NCBI RefSeq assembly: GCF_000471905.2
Contig: NW_006494916.1
Span: 45,802-109,801 of the forward strand
Source of the DNA: Amborella trichopoda
Lineage: Eukaryota; Streptophyta; Magnoliopsida; Amborellales; Amborellaceae
Reading direction: 5' to 3'
Length of the DNA: 64,000 nucleotides
Of the stretch, positions 22,471-35,483 are shown one piece after another; the first letter of the stretch is position 1; each line of letters begins with the position of its first letter. The notes beneath the pieces were generated by a model. That model searched no databases and was not told the DNA's origin. It saw only the letters and a program-made list of their open reading frames with translations. The translations under genes were made by a program, and so were the position numbers.

Positions 22471-23742
22471 GTTAAAATTCGAAATTGTCATACATGAATA
22501 CATGTGTGGTTATACATGCAAAATTGTATGTGTGTGGTGGGGGGGGGGGGGGGGGGGTGTCATACATGAATACATGTGTGGTTATATTTATGTATACTGC
22601 ATTATTAAACCAGAGTTTAAGGGTTTGACATGTATAATGAGAACAAGAAAGGACCCAATGCTATAGAGACTGAGAATGCATTTCCTATCTTTAAGGGAAT
22701 GAAAGAGAGAGAATACACAACAATTTTAAAAGGTGTGTAGAAAGAGAACAAATTAATAAATTTATTTTGAGACTTAGAGATTTAAGACATAAGATTTTAA
22801 TGGAAGCTTTTGAAGGGTTGAGAGAGGTAGAGAGAGACACCCCTATAATGGATAAAGAGAGATTTTATGCAAGCTTATGCATAGAAGAAGAGAGAGATAG
22901 GGAGACAGCAAGAGAGTGAATGCATAGAGACAAAACAGTGGAGAGAGACAAAGATATAATAAAAGATAGAAATGGAAATAGAAAATTCATGTGATTTATA
23001 GAAGCTATAGAAGCTTTCGAAGGGTAGATATAGTTAAACTCCTAAAAAACTAATTTTTTTTTTTGACATAGAGATATTTCCTAAAAAATAAGATAGGAGT
23101 TCTTGATAATGAGAGATTTCATGAGAGATGAGATAATTTTATGGAAATTGTAGGAGTTCTTGATAATGAGAGATTTGATGAGAGAATTTTATGGAAATTG
23201 TGTCCGTTGGGTGGGGGGGGTGGGGTCATGTATGCATACATGTATGGTTATACTTATGTATACTGCATTATTAAACCAGAGTTTAAAGGGTGGACACGTA
23301 TCACTAGAATAAGAAACGACCTAATGCTATAGAGATTGTAGAACACATTTCCTATCTTTAGGGGGAAGAAAGAGAGAATACACAATAATTTTAAAGAGAT
23401 GTGCAGAAAGAGATAAAAAATTAATTTCTTTTTGTTGAGATTGAGAGATTTTAGGACATAAGATTTTAATGGAAACTTTTGAAGGGTTGAGAGGGCTAGA
23501 AAGAGAAATCCCTATAATGGATAAAGAGAGATTTTATGCAAGCTTATGCATATGGGAAAAGAGAGATAGGGAGATGGAGAGAGTGAATGCTTAGAGAGAC
23601 AAAAAAGTAGGAGAGAGAGAGAGAGATCGAAATGGAAATAGAAAATTCATGAGATTAAGATATTTTAGTAGAGATGATATATTTTTATAGAACCTTTTGA
23701 AGGGTAGATAGAGATAAACTCCAAAAAATAATATTTTATTTT
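22471..23742 (+). repeat. poly-G-bordered tandem units (two copies of ~665 bp)
   Basis: A 19-base G run (22539-22557) is followed by TCATACATGAATACATGTG, GGTTATA..TATGTATACTGCA and a purine-rich body (AATGCTATAGAGA, GGATAAAGAGAGATTTTATG, CAAGCTTATGCATA). At 23212-23226 another G-rich run starts a second unit with the same order. The region is duplicated and expanded at 52116-53800. Frames crossing it (for example 22469-22666 and 23141-23332) are products of the repeats. The second unit is cut at 23742 by the inverted retrotransposon copy. Confidence 0.65.
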
Positions 23743-24455
23743 TTGGTGTGTTCGACACAAGACGTGCCACCCAGGTGACACGACCTGTGCCGCCCAAATC
23801 CGTAATCCACAAAATATGCATCTTTGACCGAGGGATTTGTTTGTTATGCATGCATATCCTTCCCAACAAGCTTTGACCCCTATAATGTGTCTTTTCGTAG
23901 TCATTGGAAAGGGACAAAGAATACGATTGGGGGGAGAGAGAGAAAACCGGGGATAGAGAGTGAACACAGTGGAGATAGAGATAGTAAGCCTCCTGGAACT
24001 TTAACCCTTAAACCTGATAGAGCCTAGACCTAGGACACCTAGAACCATCTATAGGGCACAACCACCCTATAGTGAAAAGACTTGCTGGCTAATATTTGGA
24101 TCAGAGAGACAAAAAAGGACAAGGTTTGATACGGGCGAGTCCTAGAAGGCTCGGGAATCCCGAACCATCCGGCCCCGGTTCGGTATCATTTTCTTCCATT
24201 TTATCTCTTTTGATTTTATTGTTTTCATTTTATTTTGATCTGATTGTTTACTTAAAATTCATATTTTGTAATGTCTTGGATCATGATGGCCCTGCCACAG
24301 ATCTAAGAGTTAATCTGCTTGTTTCCTGGGAGATCTGGCCTCATATCTGAATTCAATTTCTCCCACCTTCTCTACCACATTATTTTTATCAGTTTAAAGT
24401 GTCAAGATCTGAGAGATCTTTCGACAGAGATTTGTTTGATTTTGCACTATAAACA
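23743..24455 (+). repeat. truncated 5' LTR
   Basis: Begins inside the LTR at GGTGTGTTCGACACAAG (complement of the stretch ending at 12151) and ends GCACTATAAACA. The junction with the upstream repeat lies in ATTTTATTTTTTGGTG, where TTTTTTG is shared with the intact repeat at about 53810. Confidence 0.8.
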
Positions 24456-24476
24456 GTTTGGAACCCATGGTGGGGC
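24456..24476 (+). other. primer-binding site (mutated)
   Basis: TTTGGAACCCATGGTGGGGC follows the LTR end after one G; three changes from the copy at 11374-11395. Confidence 0.7.
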
Positions 24477-26646
24477 ATTTCGAGCTTGATCCAAGCACCA
24501 AATTATGTTTTTTGTTCACTAGTTTCACTGTTTTCAGTCAAAAAAGGGTCCAAAACCTCGTTGTGATAAGGACCCAGGTTCAGGGCGACACGCCCTCTGG
24601 TGCCCCCCGTTGCCCAAGTCAATGTTTTTTGAAATTTTGCAGGCTTGGTCTTGGGACTCTCTTGTGGCTGTCCACAAAATTTTATAGGAAAATAAAATTT
24701 TTAAAAATATTAAAAAAATAGTTTACTATTCTGTCTACACTGTTCTACTTTACTCTGTTTTAATTTATTTCATCATAAATATTTTTTTTTTCCATACTTC
24801 TTCCAAGTTTAAAGTAGTCTTATTTCATCAAGATTAACAAGATAAAAATATAAAAAAAAATAATTTTTTTAGGCGACACTCGCAGGGTCGTTCTGCAAGG
24901 ACGGCTTTAGTAGTGTCGACACCACCCGTGTCGCCCAACTGCAAGTGTAATAGAAAAATTCTGGGACCCCATTCCAGGGACTTTTGGCTCCCTGTTGACA
25001 ACTTTTTGACTTAAAATAAATTTTTTAAGATATAAAAAAAATATTTTGCTTCAGATAGGTTTGTACTGTTTCTCACTCTTTTATTTTATTTTAGTTTTTT
25101 AATTTTGACTGACACCATGTTTTCCTTGCTTTCACCATACTTAGTTTAACTGTATTTCATCAAGGTTAAAAAATATAAAAGCAATTTAAAAATAAAGAAA
25201 TAAATATACATCGAGGACTTCTTGCACCCTCTTTAAACAGTTTCCCGTTTGAGTCATCCTCGACTCGGACAGCGCTCGACTTAGCATGGACCGTGCCTGG
25301 TCTCATAGTTCTGACTTTACCTTCTTAGGGGTTGCTTACGCCTCCATCTATACTGTGCTTCGAGCAAGTTTTGCCTCAAAGTGCGCATCGCTAACCATAA
25401 TTAGTGTTAATCGCTTACTTATTTCTTTTATTGTTTTGTGTGCATTGTGTGCTTCTATACACACTCCAGCACACCCCGGAACAAGATTGCCCAATAAACC
25501 AGCAAACAAATATTTCAAAAACCCCCAAAATCCACGTTAACAGCATGAGGGGAACCTAGTTTTGAGAGTTAAGACAATTGGGATTTGTGTAACTTTAACT
25601 GTGACCACCCCTCCGTAATATTTTGCCTCAAAGCAACTCCGCGTTTTGTAGGACCTGGTGAACATCCTATAACAGGAGGCCAGGACCTATGTGGGGACCT
25701 ATATCAGCCTAGTCGCATTTCAATAGTTAGGAACACACTCTCAAGTCAAGCCTACTTAAAATACTAGGTCAAAAGTTTTTGTGTGCTTGCTTGATTATTT
25801 CTGTTGGTTAATCTTAGATCACAGTCTGGACCCGCTTTTAGTTCGAGCTGAACTCTCTGGGTCCAAGTCCAAGCTTGTACCCAGCTTAACTCAGGTCCGA
25901 ACCAGGTTTCACCTTGGTCCGAACGTAGGCCCCCTTTGGGTCTGAGCCAAAGGCTCGTTCTTGGCTCATCTTTGATCCAATTCCGGCCCATATCGGGTCT
26001 GATCGTCAAAATTCTCTGGGTCTGAGTCCAGGCTTGTACCCAGTCTAGCCCAGTTCTGAACCAGGTTCACAGCCACGTCCAAACCTAGGCCCCCTCTTGG
26101 TCCGAGCGGAAGGCTCGCTCCCAGTTCATCCTTGATCCAGTCCGGGTCCACACCTAAGCTGATCATCAAAACTCTCTGGGTCCAAGTTCAGGCTCAGCTT
26201 AGCCCAGGTCCGAACCAGGATCACACCCAGGTCTAAACCTAGGCCCCCCTTTTGGTCAGAGCCAAGGGCTCATACCTAAGCCAACTTTGATCCAGTTCGG
26301 GTCCACACCTGGTCTGATTATTGGTCCAAGGCTTGGCTTGCACCTAGGTTAGTCCAGGTCCAAACCAAGCTCACACCCAAGTCCAAACCCAGACCCACTA
26401 TTGGTCCAAGTCGAGACTTATACCCATCTAGTCTAGGTCCAGGTTCTAACATAGGTCTAAGCTTAGAGTTGCCACTAGCGCTAGACTAGGCTTACCCTAG
26501 TTCAAAGTTCAAACAAAAACCCCATTGAGTCTAACAAGTTTCATCCAGTCTAGTCCTAACATAGATCTTAGTTAGGGTTTTGCCCTTAGAGACATAGTAG
26601 GTCTACCATGAAGCGTTGAGTCTAGATCTCACCAAGTCTAAGAATT
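24477..26646 (+). other. leader of the inverted retrotransposon copy, with ~160-bp tandem repeats
   Basis: Mirror of 9237-11373. At 25800-26450 about four units of roughly 155-160 bp repeat CTCTGGGTC.AAGTCCAGGC, GGTCCGAACCAGG, AGGCCCCC.TTGGTC and CCGGGTCCACACC in order (gaps omitted). No conserved reading frame; frames at 25286-25540 and 25764-26169 fall on these repeats or the unique leader. Confidence 0.6.
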
Positions 26647-28877
26647 ATGACCCATGGCAGAGTAAAGTCCAACCTTATGGCCCCTACTCAGTTTAGATTC
26701 AGGGAACCTAGTCAGTTTGAGAGGTACCATCACAGTGCTCCCTCACAAATCATCCATAGCACTTGTGTCAGTGAGCCGACTCTCAACCCACATAGAACCA
26801 ACCCTAGTGCCCAAGCCGCGTTCAAGGCCACCCTTTAGAAGTCACGAGCCAATAGGTTAATGAGGTTTGGAATACCCTGAATAGTCAAGGGGCCAGGCCG
26901 GGGGCAATCCTCCAAGACATAGGGGTTAACCTCAAATCCAGTCGGCACAAAAAGAATAAGGCCCTAGCTCAAATCTCTGAGTCCGACGATCTCAGTCGTA
27001 TGAATCCCGATGGTCATATAACAGCCCAACATTCCAGTCTTGGCAATTAGCCAGTTAGTGGGTGAGTGAGTTCACATACAACTAGGGAAAGTCTACCCGA
27101 GCAACCCATCAACAGTAAAGATCAGGGTTTTGATCTAACTCGATATAAAGACAATACTAAAGTGCATGCTTACTTTCAAGACCTCGTCAATAGAGGATAC
27201 ACCATTCAGCGCACTCGGTCCTAGAAAGTCAGGATAGAAACTCAAGTCGTAGGCCAAATTCAAAATTTTGGCTTAAATCAGGGTAATCCTAGAGCTGTTA
27301 GTCTGCCAATCCAATCCACTACGGGCTAGGGGTCTAGTTTTAATCATCACTCGAGCCCAAGACTACCTAGAGGGTAGACTCCTTATGAAAGTAGTTATGA
27401 CATCCCTTCACTCTTTCAAAGTGCTGGGGCAAGAGGATACCCTAACCTAAGGGATAGATCATCCAACCAAGGTCAGGGTCAGTTAGACCTAACTGCCCAA
27501 GGTCAGAGTTCTAGTCATCATAGCAGCTTGAGTGGTTCACCCAAGTTAAGCGGTGATCCTATCCTGCAGACCTCCTTATATGGGCAAGTTGTGAAACCTT
27601 CGAGTATTAGGTATGCTCTGACTCAATTCAACTCGGTTGAGCCTACAAGTCGACAACAGGCACATCAAGTTCAACACATTCTCCAGGCTCAGTCCTTGGG
27701 GTAACCTGCTACATGGGCCGAACAGCCGGTTCATACGAACTACATACCACAAAATTAGATTCAACAGACCATACAACCGAGCCAACTCACAGCTACAATG
27801 ATGACTCAATTCGTTCGTATGAAATACCTCTAAGACTTTTTAGAGATAATGGGAATATGATATTTCTCAAATTTTAAGGCTTATGTTCAAGACATTCTAG
27901 GAAACCTAGAAAATCTATCAGTGGGGTTTGTGATACCACTGTTCAGAAACAGATTTTCAGGGAAAGAGGATCCTGAGGCAGACATCAACGCCTACTTGTT
28001 GATGGTCTACACACTTTGCGAGACCGACCCAACCAACTTAAGGTCATGTTCTCGCATAGCTTATCAGAAGAACCCTTGATGCGGTACCGAAGATTCATGA
28101 AGGATAACCCTCAAGCAACTCCTGACGAAATGTTCAGGCAATTTTCCTCGTGCTATAGCGGAGGAAGGCCAAGACCCGTCACCCTTGGTGAGTTAATTTC
28201 CACAAAAAAGAAGTCGGCCGAGTCTCCTTCCCTGTTTATAACTAGATTCAGCGAGGCCGCTATGGGAGTCATTGAAACTCCACTACCTGAAGCCGTGAAG
28301 ATAAGCATAGTAATAGAGAACTTGACTCTAGAATATGCCACGTTCTTCAGTGTGGGGGCAGTCCCTTACTCATTTGATGATATGCTTGAAAGAGTATCAC
28401 GATATAAGCAAGCTAAAGAAGATAAAGCTGCAGCCAAAAAACCCTATCAAGAAGGGAAGGTGAATATGATCAAGAAAAACCATTCATAGAAAAAGACCTA
28501 AAATTCATTCTATCACATGGAGAACGCAAACTTCCGCACCAAGGGAATTCACTCCCATTAATGACTCTATGACCGATGTCATGAAGAAGTTCCTTAAGGT
28601 AAGGCTCATAGAATTACCGACAGGAGCCAAGATTCTTCCTTTCCATGGAGGCGATACATTTCAATTGTGCAACTGGCATCAAAACTATGTCCATAGCACT
28701 AAGGAATGTCGAGCTTTTAGACATAGAGTTCAGGACCTCATTGATAATGGCACGATAAGTGTCAAAAAGAAAGAGGCTGATGACATAGAAAAACCAGAAG
28801 CTCTAGATGCTTCGACAAACAATTATGATGTCAACCTGATTAACTCAAAAGAATCACAAGCTGTTGCTCAAACTTGA
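26647..28877 (+). pseudogene. degenerate gag, inverted copy (better preserved)
   Basis: Opens at 26647 (MTHGRVKSNLMAPTQ) and is broken by stops until 27900. The longest clean piece, 28016-28489 (157 codons), holds the capsid-like core: RDRPNQLKVMFSHSLSEEPL, FRQFSSCYSGG, SPSLFITRFSEAAMGV and SFDDMLERVSRYKQAKEDKA. The next piece, 28569-28877, in another frame, contains CNWHQNYVHSTKEC and AFRHRVQDLIDNGTISV, the Tat-type zinc-binding end in which the usual GH glycine is V. Comparing both copies would define the ancestral Gag of about 740 residues. No protease follows. Confidence 0.78.
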
Positions 28878-29249
28878 AGAGCATCCACAAAGGACTTGGA
28901 GTACAAGAAGAAATCAACTGGAAAGTCTAGTAGATGAAGAACAAAACGAGCATAACCTTACCCAGGAGTTAATGACTAAGAATACTCAAGATCAAAGCAG
29001 TGAAGATGACCTTAACTCCAAGCCCATAACAAAGAAGGGGGAGAAGAAAGGGGTATTGCATATGGGATTCCACTCCAAGATACACTTCCAAACATGACAC
29101 AAGAAATCCTCATCATCAAGAGTTACACTAGGGCATATGAACCCTTCAACCCTTACTTTCAAGTTAATACAATAAATGGTTTATACGTGTGTGGCAACGA
29201 ATCAAACTCACAAGAGCAATATGAACTCGGGCTAAGCTCAACCAAGGTT
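28878..29249 (+). other. linker between gag and the second frame, inverted copy
   Basis: Frames 28864-29097 and 29094-29300 continue the element's coding region in shifted phases (MTQEILIIKSYTRAYEPFNP). Same content as 6677-6996. Confidence 0.4.
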
Positions 29250-30178
29250 TTGAAGCTATCGATTCCCAAGCCTATGATGACAAGAAAAACCTTAATCTAG
29301 GCACAATAACTCGTGAGGGGACAAATGAGCAAGTGCTAAAAGGAAGCCTTTCACCTCAAAACCTTGACACCTAAGTGGGATCAATATGATGAGGACGACA
29401 TTTCAGAAATTGATGTGATCCAGATCAATGATAAGGGATCATTTTCCAAACAAAGGGTTAACACCCCAAAGTCTCCTATTACGCTTCCAAATAAGGGACC
29501 AACACCTCAAATATCAAAAGAGGTCGAACCTTTGGAAATTCTAATGGCCCACCTGGGCCACCTTCATCAGACTTCCTCGCCAACCCACCTACATGGGATG
29601 AGGAGCCAAGCTTAAAAGATTTAATCGAGTCACCTCACGAGGTGAACCCAATTATAGATGACGGTGAAGCAAAGCGCCCAAATTTGACTATTCCTAAATA
29701 TTTGACATCTTCATTAGAGTTGATAGAGCTCGAATCTTTAGAAATTCTAAGCGACCCATCTGGGCCATCTTCACAGGAGTTCTTGGATGATCCATCAATC
29801 TGAGATCGAGAATTAGATATTGAAAATCTGACCATATTACCTACTCAAGAGGCAGGCTCTCTAAAAGTCATTAACGACATGAGCACAACTCCAATAACCG
29901 GAGCACCACCATATCAAGAGAATTCATCCTGTGAAGAACAAGTTCCCAATAGAGTAGAAAGTCCTATAGGGGTAACCCCATCAAAATATTCAATAGGGGC
30001 AAACTCCTCTCATGAAGAGGATACAATAGGGGCAACTAATGAGACTGAACATGTTGTAAGTCCATCTGCGGAGTCTCACCTAAGCTCGAGCACTGAGCAA
30101 GAGCCTACTACGGAGGTAACATCTGAAAAACAATTCAAAATTTGCAATGAAAAGGATTACCAAAAAGGAGTTGGGTGA
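29250..30178 (+). pseudogene. broken second reading frame, inverted copy
   Basis: Pieces at 29364-29615 and 29879-30178, with the intervening phase reading PPTWDEEPSLKDLIESPHEV and SLELIELESLEILSDPSGPS. The order of blocks is the same as in 5749-6676, with breaks at other places, so the frame was open in the ancestor. Acidic and Ser/Thr/Pro-rich, no recognised domain. Last residues before the stop are KICNEKDYQKGVG. Confidence 0.5.
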
Positions 30179-32268
30179 TCACTCACCCCATGCAAATAAC
30201 CAAATGAGGCATTCACACCTCACATTTCAAAAGGCATTAACTACTAATGTGTAACATGAAGTACTCAATTAACGGGAAAACCTAGATGAGTCTATTCGTC
30301 CATACATAAGGCTAAGAGATTTGGAAACTAATAATGATTTCCCAAAATCAAGGTGCAAGTTGAGCAGTTTAAAGGAAAAGTTCAACATAAATTCAACAAC
30401 CATTATCAAAGAGATTTTGGATGCCAACCTGGGTCAAGGGAAATCAGAGGAAGACCGATACTAGAACCTCCCTGCCACTTGGAGGAGGAAAAGATGATCG
30501 AATTCTTACATAATCTTAAGGCTAAATGCTAAAAAAAAAAGGGGCACCTTTAACTCTTCTTCCTTCTCCTCCTCTTCCTTTGTCAATGTTTTCTTCTTCA
30601 AAAATTAAAAAAATCCACTGGGCTAGAAATCCAAAAGGAACCCCATGTGTTAGAAAAAAGGCAACCAGGTTGAACACCGAAAAGGGACCCCAGAGCGGAA
30701 AAAAAAAAAAACAATCCGATGGGCTAAATATCTAAAAGGAACCTCAAGCGTTGAAAAAAAGGCCACCAGGTTGAACACCCGAAAGGGACCCCGGGGCGCT
30801 GAAAGAGAAGAAGTTCTCTCCTTTCTTCTAATCTCCAGAGTCTTTTCTCTTTAACATCTACTTTTCCTCCCCTGAGTCAAAGTGGTGTTAAAAGAAAATC
30901 AATAAGCATTAGCCTGACGGAACGTTGTTAAGGACCTAGATCATCTGAAACTTCGAAAGGTGGGTGGTGGAGGAACAAAATCGGAAAGAGATTCTGAACG
31001 TCCAAGGGTAGTATCTTGTATTTTCAAGACTCTATTTTGCCGAAACTCCATAGAACTCTCTTTGAATTACAACATAAGAGCTTAGGTTGGAAGATAAAGA
31101 AATACTTGATGGTTCTTCGTCCCGAAGATTCAAGCAAAGACCCGATACACTCACATAGGGTCCACCAAAGGGGTCACAAGTGGTTAAACTTTATGACCTA
31201 CATTAAAAGAAACCCCCCCCCCCCCAACAGGGTCAACAAAGAAAAAAAAAACATATAGTAACAATAAAAACTCCACAGTCGTATGAGTATAACTGCCGAC
31301 TACACTATCCATCGCTGCATGACATTAAATGGATTAGAGGGCTCTATAGTTGCAGGAGCTAAAACTGCTAACCAACCTTCTTCTTCGAAATTATCTTACT
31401 CTTTTCAAAATTTTCAGTATATGTTTGTGTTTTCATTCAAATACTTTAATTTGTTTGTTAAAATCATAGCCTGTCCCTGCTCTGGGTTCTATTTCAAATC
31501 TCCCCCTACTTTTAAAATTTCTAAAATGACATTTAAAAAAATGAAGGAGCTTGGACACCCATATATGATGATCACCGCGTTGCCACGATTACTATGTTGC
31601 TGTCTCGTCTCTCTCTTCGAATTCGGCTAGACAAGTCTCTTCCTATAGAAATCGTTTTCCTATACAAAGTCTTAGGAAATTATGAGAAAATTTAGGAAAA
31701 TGCAGGTTTGTAGATTGGAAACTGAAGTTAAGTGGCATGACCAGAAAATCCAATTCGAGTTTTTAGCTTGTGTAACTCACCAACATCTCACGCCGAAAAC
31801 CTCAGGAAGAAAAATGCCCAAGGTGGGTGAGCGCAATGACTTGGAAGGATAGTTGGTGTGCCCTCTGACCATGGGACATCAGGAACAAATTTTCGATGTC
31901 TGCATTATCCTCTCTTTTCTTAAACCTATAGACAACCTTAGGAAACTCCAAGGAGATCAAAGAAGATGCCAGGAGTAAAAATTTTCGAACTGCAAAACCC
32001 ATGAAGTTAAGTGGCGTGGTCAGAAAATCCAACTCAAGTTTCAAGCTTGTGTAAGTCATTGACATTTCACGTCGAAAACCCTAGGAGGAAAAATGCCCTA
32101 GGTGGAAGAGCTCAATGAGCGCATTGACTTGGAGGGACAATTGGTGTGCCCTCTGAATACGTGACCTCAAGAAGAGATTATCTTTGACGTTCACCTGCCC
32201 TTCGAAGGACAAGGAACACCAAAGTATCTACTTCTTTGTCATTCACCTGTCCCTCGATAGGGAGTGCC
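30179..32268 (+). other. non-coding 3' region, inverted copy
   Basis: Mirror of 3601-5748, with the same CCGAAAGGGACCCC-type repeats near 30670-30800 and the ~290-bp tandem duplication at about 31720-32200. A poly-C run at 31211-31224 and A runs mark indel-prone sites. Frames 31016-31258 and 31283-31630 are not conserved between the copies. Confidence 0.5.
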
Positions 32269-32281
32269 AAACAGGGGCAAC
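32269..32281 (+). other. polypurine tract, inverted copy
   Basis: AAACAGGGGCAAC directly before TGTAGACACCCC. Confidence 0.75.
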
Positions 32282-33703
32282 TGTAGACACCCCATTTTAA
32301 ATCTGGTAAATTCTATGGTTTTTTGAACTTTAGGATCACACTTAATCAAGTAATCCCAAATCCATAGTTCACACTACCAACCTTGTGATTTAGAATTAGT
32401 TTGTCTGCTCAAAACCCTATAGAAACCCTGTTTTGACCCTGATTTCTGTAAACGTCTTGTTTTACCAAACAAATCATTATAAATAGTGAAAAAATCCATT
32501 TTGACCCAAATTTTCTCTGAGGGATTCACAAGAGGCTGAGGAAGAAACTCAAATTGAAAAACATCAATTCGGACAAGTTTTGGTTAAGGCGACATTAGGG
32601 CGTTCCTTCCAGGTGACAAAGGGCGTATCGTCTGAGTCATTCTGCAATTGCCTTGTTTTACCAAAACAATCATTAAAAATAGTAAAAAAATATGTTTTGA
32701 CCAAACTTTTCTCTGAGAGCTTCACAAGAGGCTAAGGAAGAACCAAAATTGAAAAACGTCAATTTGGACAAGCTTTGGTTTGGGCGACACGGGGCATGCC
32801 GCCCTGGCGATACAGGGCGTGTACCCCAAGTCATCCGGCAATTGCTTTGTTTTACCAAAAAAATCATTAGAAATATTTAAAAAATCAGTTTTGACCCAAA
32901 TTTACTCTAAGAGCTTCACAAGAGGCTGAAAAACACAACATAAGTAAAACAAATCTCAATTTGGACCAAAATTTGTGTGTGCGATACGTGGCGTGCCACC
33001 CAGGCTACATGACTCGTGCCGCCCAAATCTGTGACCCTCAAAATGTGCATCTTTGACCGAGGGATTTGTTTGTTATGCATGCATATCCTTCCCAACAAGC
33101 TTTGGCCTCTTTTTGTTATCATTTGGAGGGGGACGGAGAATATGATTAGGGAGAGAGAGGAAAAACCTGGGATAGAGAGAGAACAAACTGGAGATAGAGA
33201 TAGAAACCTCAGAGAGATTATAAACCCTAACGATTGCTTCAGGAAACCCTTAGCCTTTAAGCCTGAGAGAGCCTAGACCTAGGACACCTGGAACCATATA
33301 TAGGGCACAACCACCCTACACTGAAAAGACTTGCTGGCTAATATCTGGATAAGAGAGACAAAAGACGATCGATTCTGATACGGGCGAGCCCTAGAAGGCT
33401 CGGGAGTCCTTGATCATCTGGCCTGGTTCGGTATCATTTTATTTCGTTTTATTTCTTTTGATTTTTTTATTTTCATTTTATTTTAATTTGTTTGTTTACT
33501 TATAAATTGTATTTTATAATGCCCTGGATCATGCTGGCCCTGCCACAGATCTAAGAGTAGATTTGCTAGTTTCCGGGCAGATCTGGCTTCATATTTGAAT
33601 TCGATTTGTCCTACCTTCTCTACCACATTATTTTTATCAGTTTAAGGTGTCAAGATCCGAGAGATCTTCCGACAAAGATCTATTTTATTTTGCGCTATAA
33701 ACA
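32282..33703 (+). repeat. 3' LTR, inverted copy (1422 bp)
   Basis: Starts TGTAGACACCCCATTTTAAA and ends GCGCTATAAACA; contains three tandem sub-repeats with CTTCACAAGAGGCTGA and the GGGCGACACGGGGC dyad. Confidence 0.87.
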
Positions 33704-33708
33704 ATTCT
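33704..33708. repeat. target site duplication ATTCT, shared with the first copy
   Basis: Complement of AGAAT at 2148-2152, in the same place relative to the LTR and followed by the same flank (CCTATCTGACCCGGATATAG). This is the key evidence that the two retrotransposons descend from one insertion. Confidence 0.85.
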
Positions 33709-34747
33709 CCTATCTGACCCGGATATAGGTGTGACCGAATCGAATCACCGATCTGTTTTTTTTTACTTTACCATTGACTAAGCCGTGTGCCACTCCCATG
33801 TGCTCTCAAAACCATGTGCTCTTTTATTTCTTTTGTGAACTGAACAAACGATTCGCTTTTTAGACCGGTTTGAACCTAATTGGACTCCTTGATGTTTTAA
33901 CATAGTTATCAAGATTAAAATGGATTGGCTAGTTAAACTGTAAATCGGTGTCTTAGCTTATTTCGATCAAAAATCAAGTTTGGTTAAAACTGACCTAGAC
34001 CAATGTTTAACTATTCAACTTTTTGTATAATGAGGGTGGGCTAGGGCTTAGCGGTAGTAGCATTGATGCTTTAATTAAGGTCTCGAACTCCACTCTCAAC
34101 TTACCAAAAGATTATCCACCAAAAAGAAAACTTATTCTATAATACATTAGATATTTTTAAATTATTATTCCTGAAATTTTAGTAAATTTAATCAATTTTT
34201 TTTTACCAACAGACCTCTTTAGACCAAGTCAAACTCCACACAAGTTCAATCTTGGGTTCAACCTTAGGTCCGGTTCTTATAAGTGTGCATTTGTTTCCAC
34301 AATGAACGCGCGATAAATAATTCGAATCACTCATGTTCTGGTGGGCATTTTCGTAATTATTGAAGACCCAAGAAGGGGGGAAAATAGTTTGATGGGGCTG
34401 CAGCCTGATCAAAATAAGTAAGACCTCATCTCATAACTCATCAAAAAATTGCAATCAAGTATTGGAAAACCTTTATTTCGAATCACTTGGGATTCAACAT
34501 TATGGTTATGAAGAAACATTAGGATTTTAAGATTTTAAATAACATATATTATAACAAATTATTTAGACAGTCCATACATTTTATAACATTAGGACTTGTT
34601 TTCATAAAATGTAGGCTCTATAGAAACTTCATCCTTTAAAGATTATATGTTGACGTCATTTAGACTTGTCCCTCTTGGTATCCAATATTTATAGGGACTA
34701 ATGTCATTTAGACTTGTCCCTCTTGGCATTGAATATTTAGGGAAAGG
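33709..34747. other. non-coding flank, inverted copy of 1093-2147
   Basis: No gene. Holds the inverted form of the ~54-bp direct repeat (GACTTGTCCCTCTTGG occurs twice near 34663 and 34710). Confidence 0.55.
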
Positions 34748-35229
34748 TTTCTATACTTCCCTTACAGCATAGAAGATCTATGTTTCTTCTACCATCCAGC
34801 CGACCAATTTGATCAAGAGAGCCACTAACCATTTGATCTTAGATTCGACATCTCAAAGTATTTTATTTTTAGTTTTTTTATATAAATTGTATAAATATGA
34901 AATTTGGCACATATCATCTTCTCATTGTGGGGCACCTATAAAAAAATATTAAGAATAATTTTTGATAAAATATAATGACCAAAATACCTTTTGAATCTTT
35001 TAAGGGTATTTTGGCCATTTTTTATCGGAAATATTGTAAAAAAAAAAAATTTCGCTAGTGTGAGTTTAATAGAGGATTGGAAGTCCAAATTTTGGTGTCA
35101 AAATAGTTTATAGAAAGAAAAATTAAAAATAAAATAGTGTAGAGACGTGATATTGTGATTGGGGCAATCTTACCCCTCCATTCAGAATGGGAAGTATATA
35201 AGTTTTATGTTGTAGGGAAAGTATAGAAA
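34748..35229. mobile_element. MITE, inverted copy of 610-1092
   Basis: Right end TATGTTGTAGGGAAAGTATA (35206 onward) is intact; the left end TTTCTATACTTCCCTTACAG has acquired changes. Interior non-coding. Confidence 0.6.
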
Positions 35230-35483
35230 GCTTGCCCGTGCATGAAAGCAACATTTGTATAATAATATTATTCCACCATACTTCTAAAAAATCATGTTTG
35301 AAGCAGTGGCTTAAAAAACGAATCAGTGCCACAGATCGGGCACCCTAAAAACCCATCTGGATTAGTGAATCAACGTTTCGGATTGAGAATCGGTCGGATT
35401 CGACTAAAAAAATAATTCAAAAAAAAATAATTAAAATCTTTATAGATATTTTTTTTAGAAATCCAATAAGAAATGAAGGTACT
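35230..35483. other. non-coding spacer, inverted copy of 346-609
   Basis: AT-rich, no gene. Confidence 0.45.

Larger units (their letters stand above)
23743..33703 (+). mobile_element. non-autonomous Tat-like LTR retrotransposon, inverted 5'-truncated copy
   Basis: The reverse complement of 2153 to about 12151: partial 5' LTR 23743-24455, primer-binding site 24456-24476, leader, gag, second frame, 3' region, polypurine tract and full 3' LTR 32282-33703. After the 3' LTR comes ATTCT, the complement of the AGAAT duplication of the first copy, followed by the same flanking DNA. It is therefore the same insertion event, copied with its neighbourhood, not a second insertion. The 5' LTR lacks its first ~700 bases; its partner target duplication is gone. 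Confidence 0.85.

Noticed and set aside
23743-33703. Independent second insertion of the same retrotransposon family
   Set aside because: The outer flank and the target duplication are the same as in the first copy, so it is a duplicate of one insertion.
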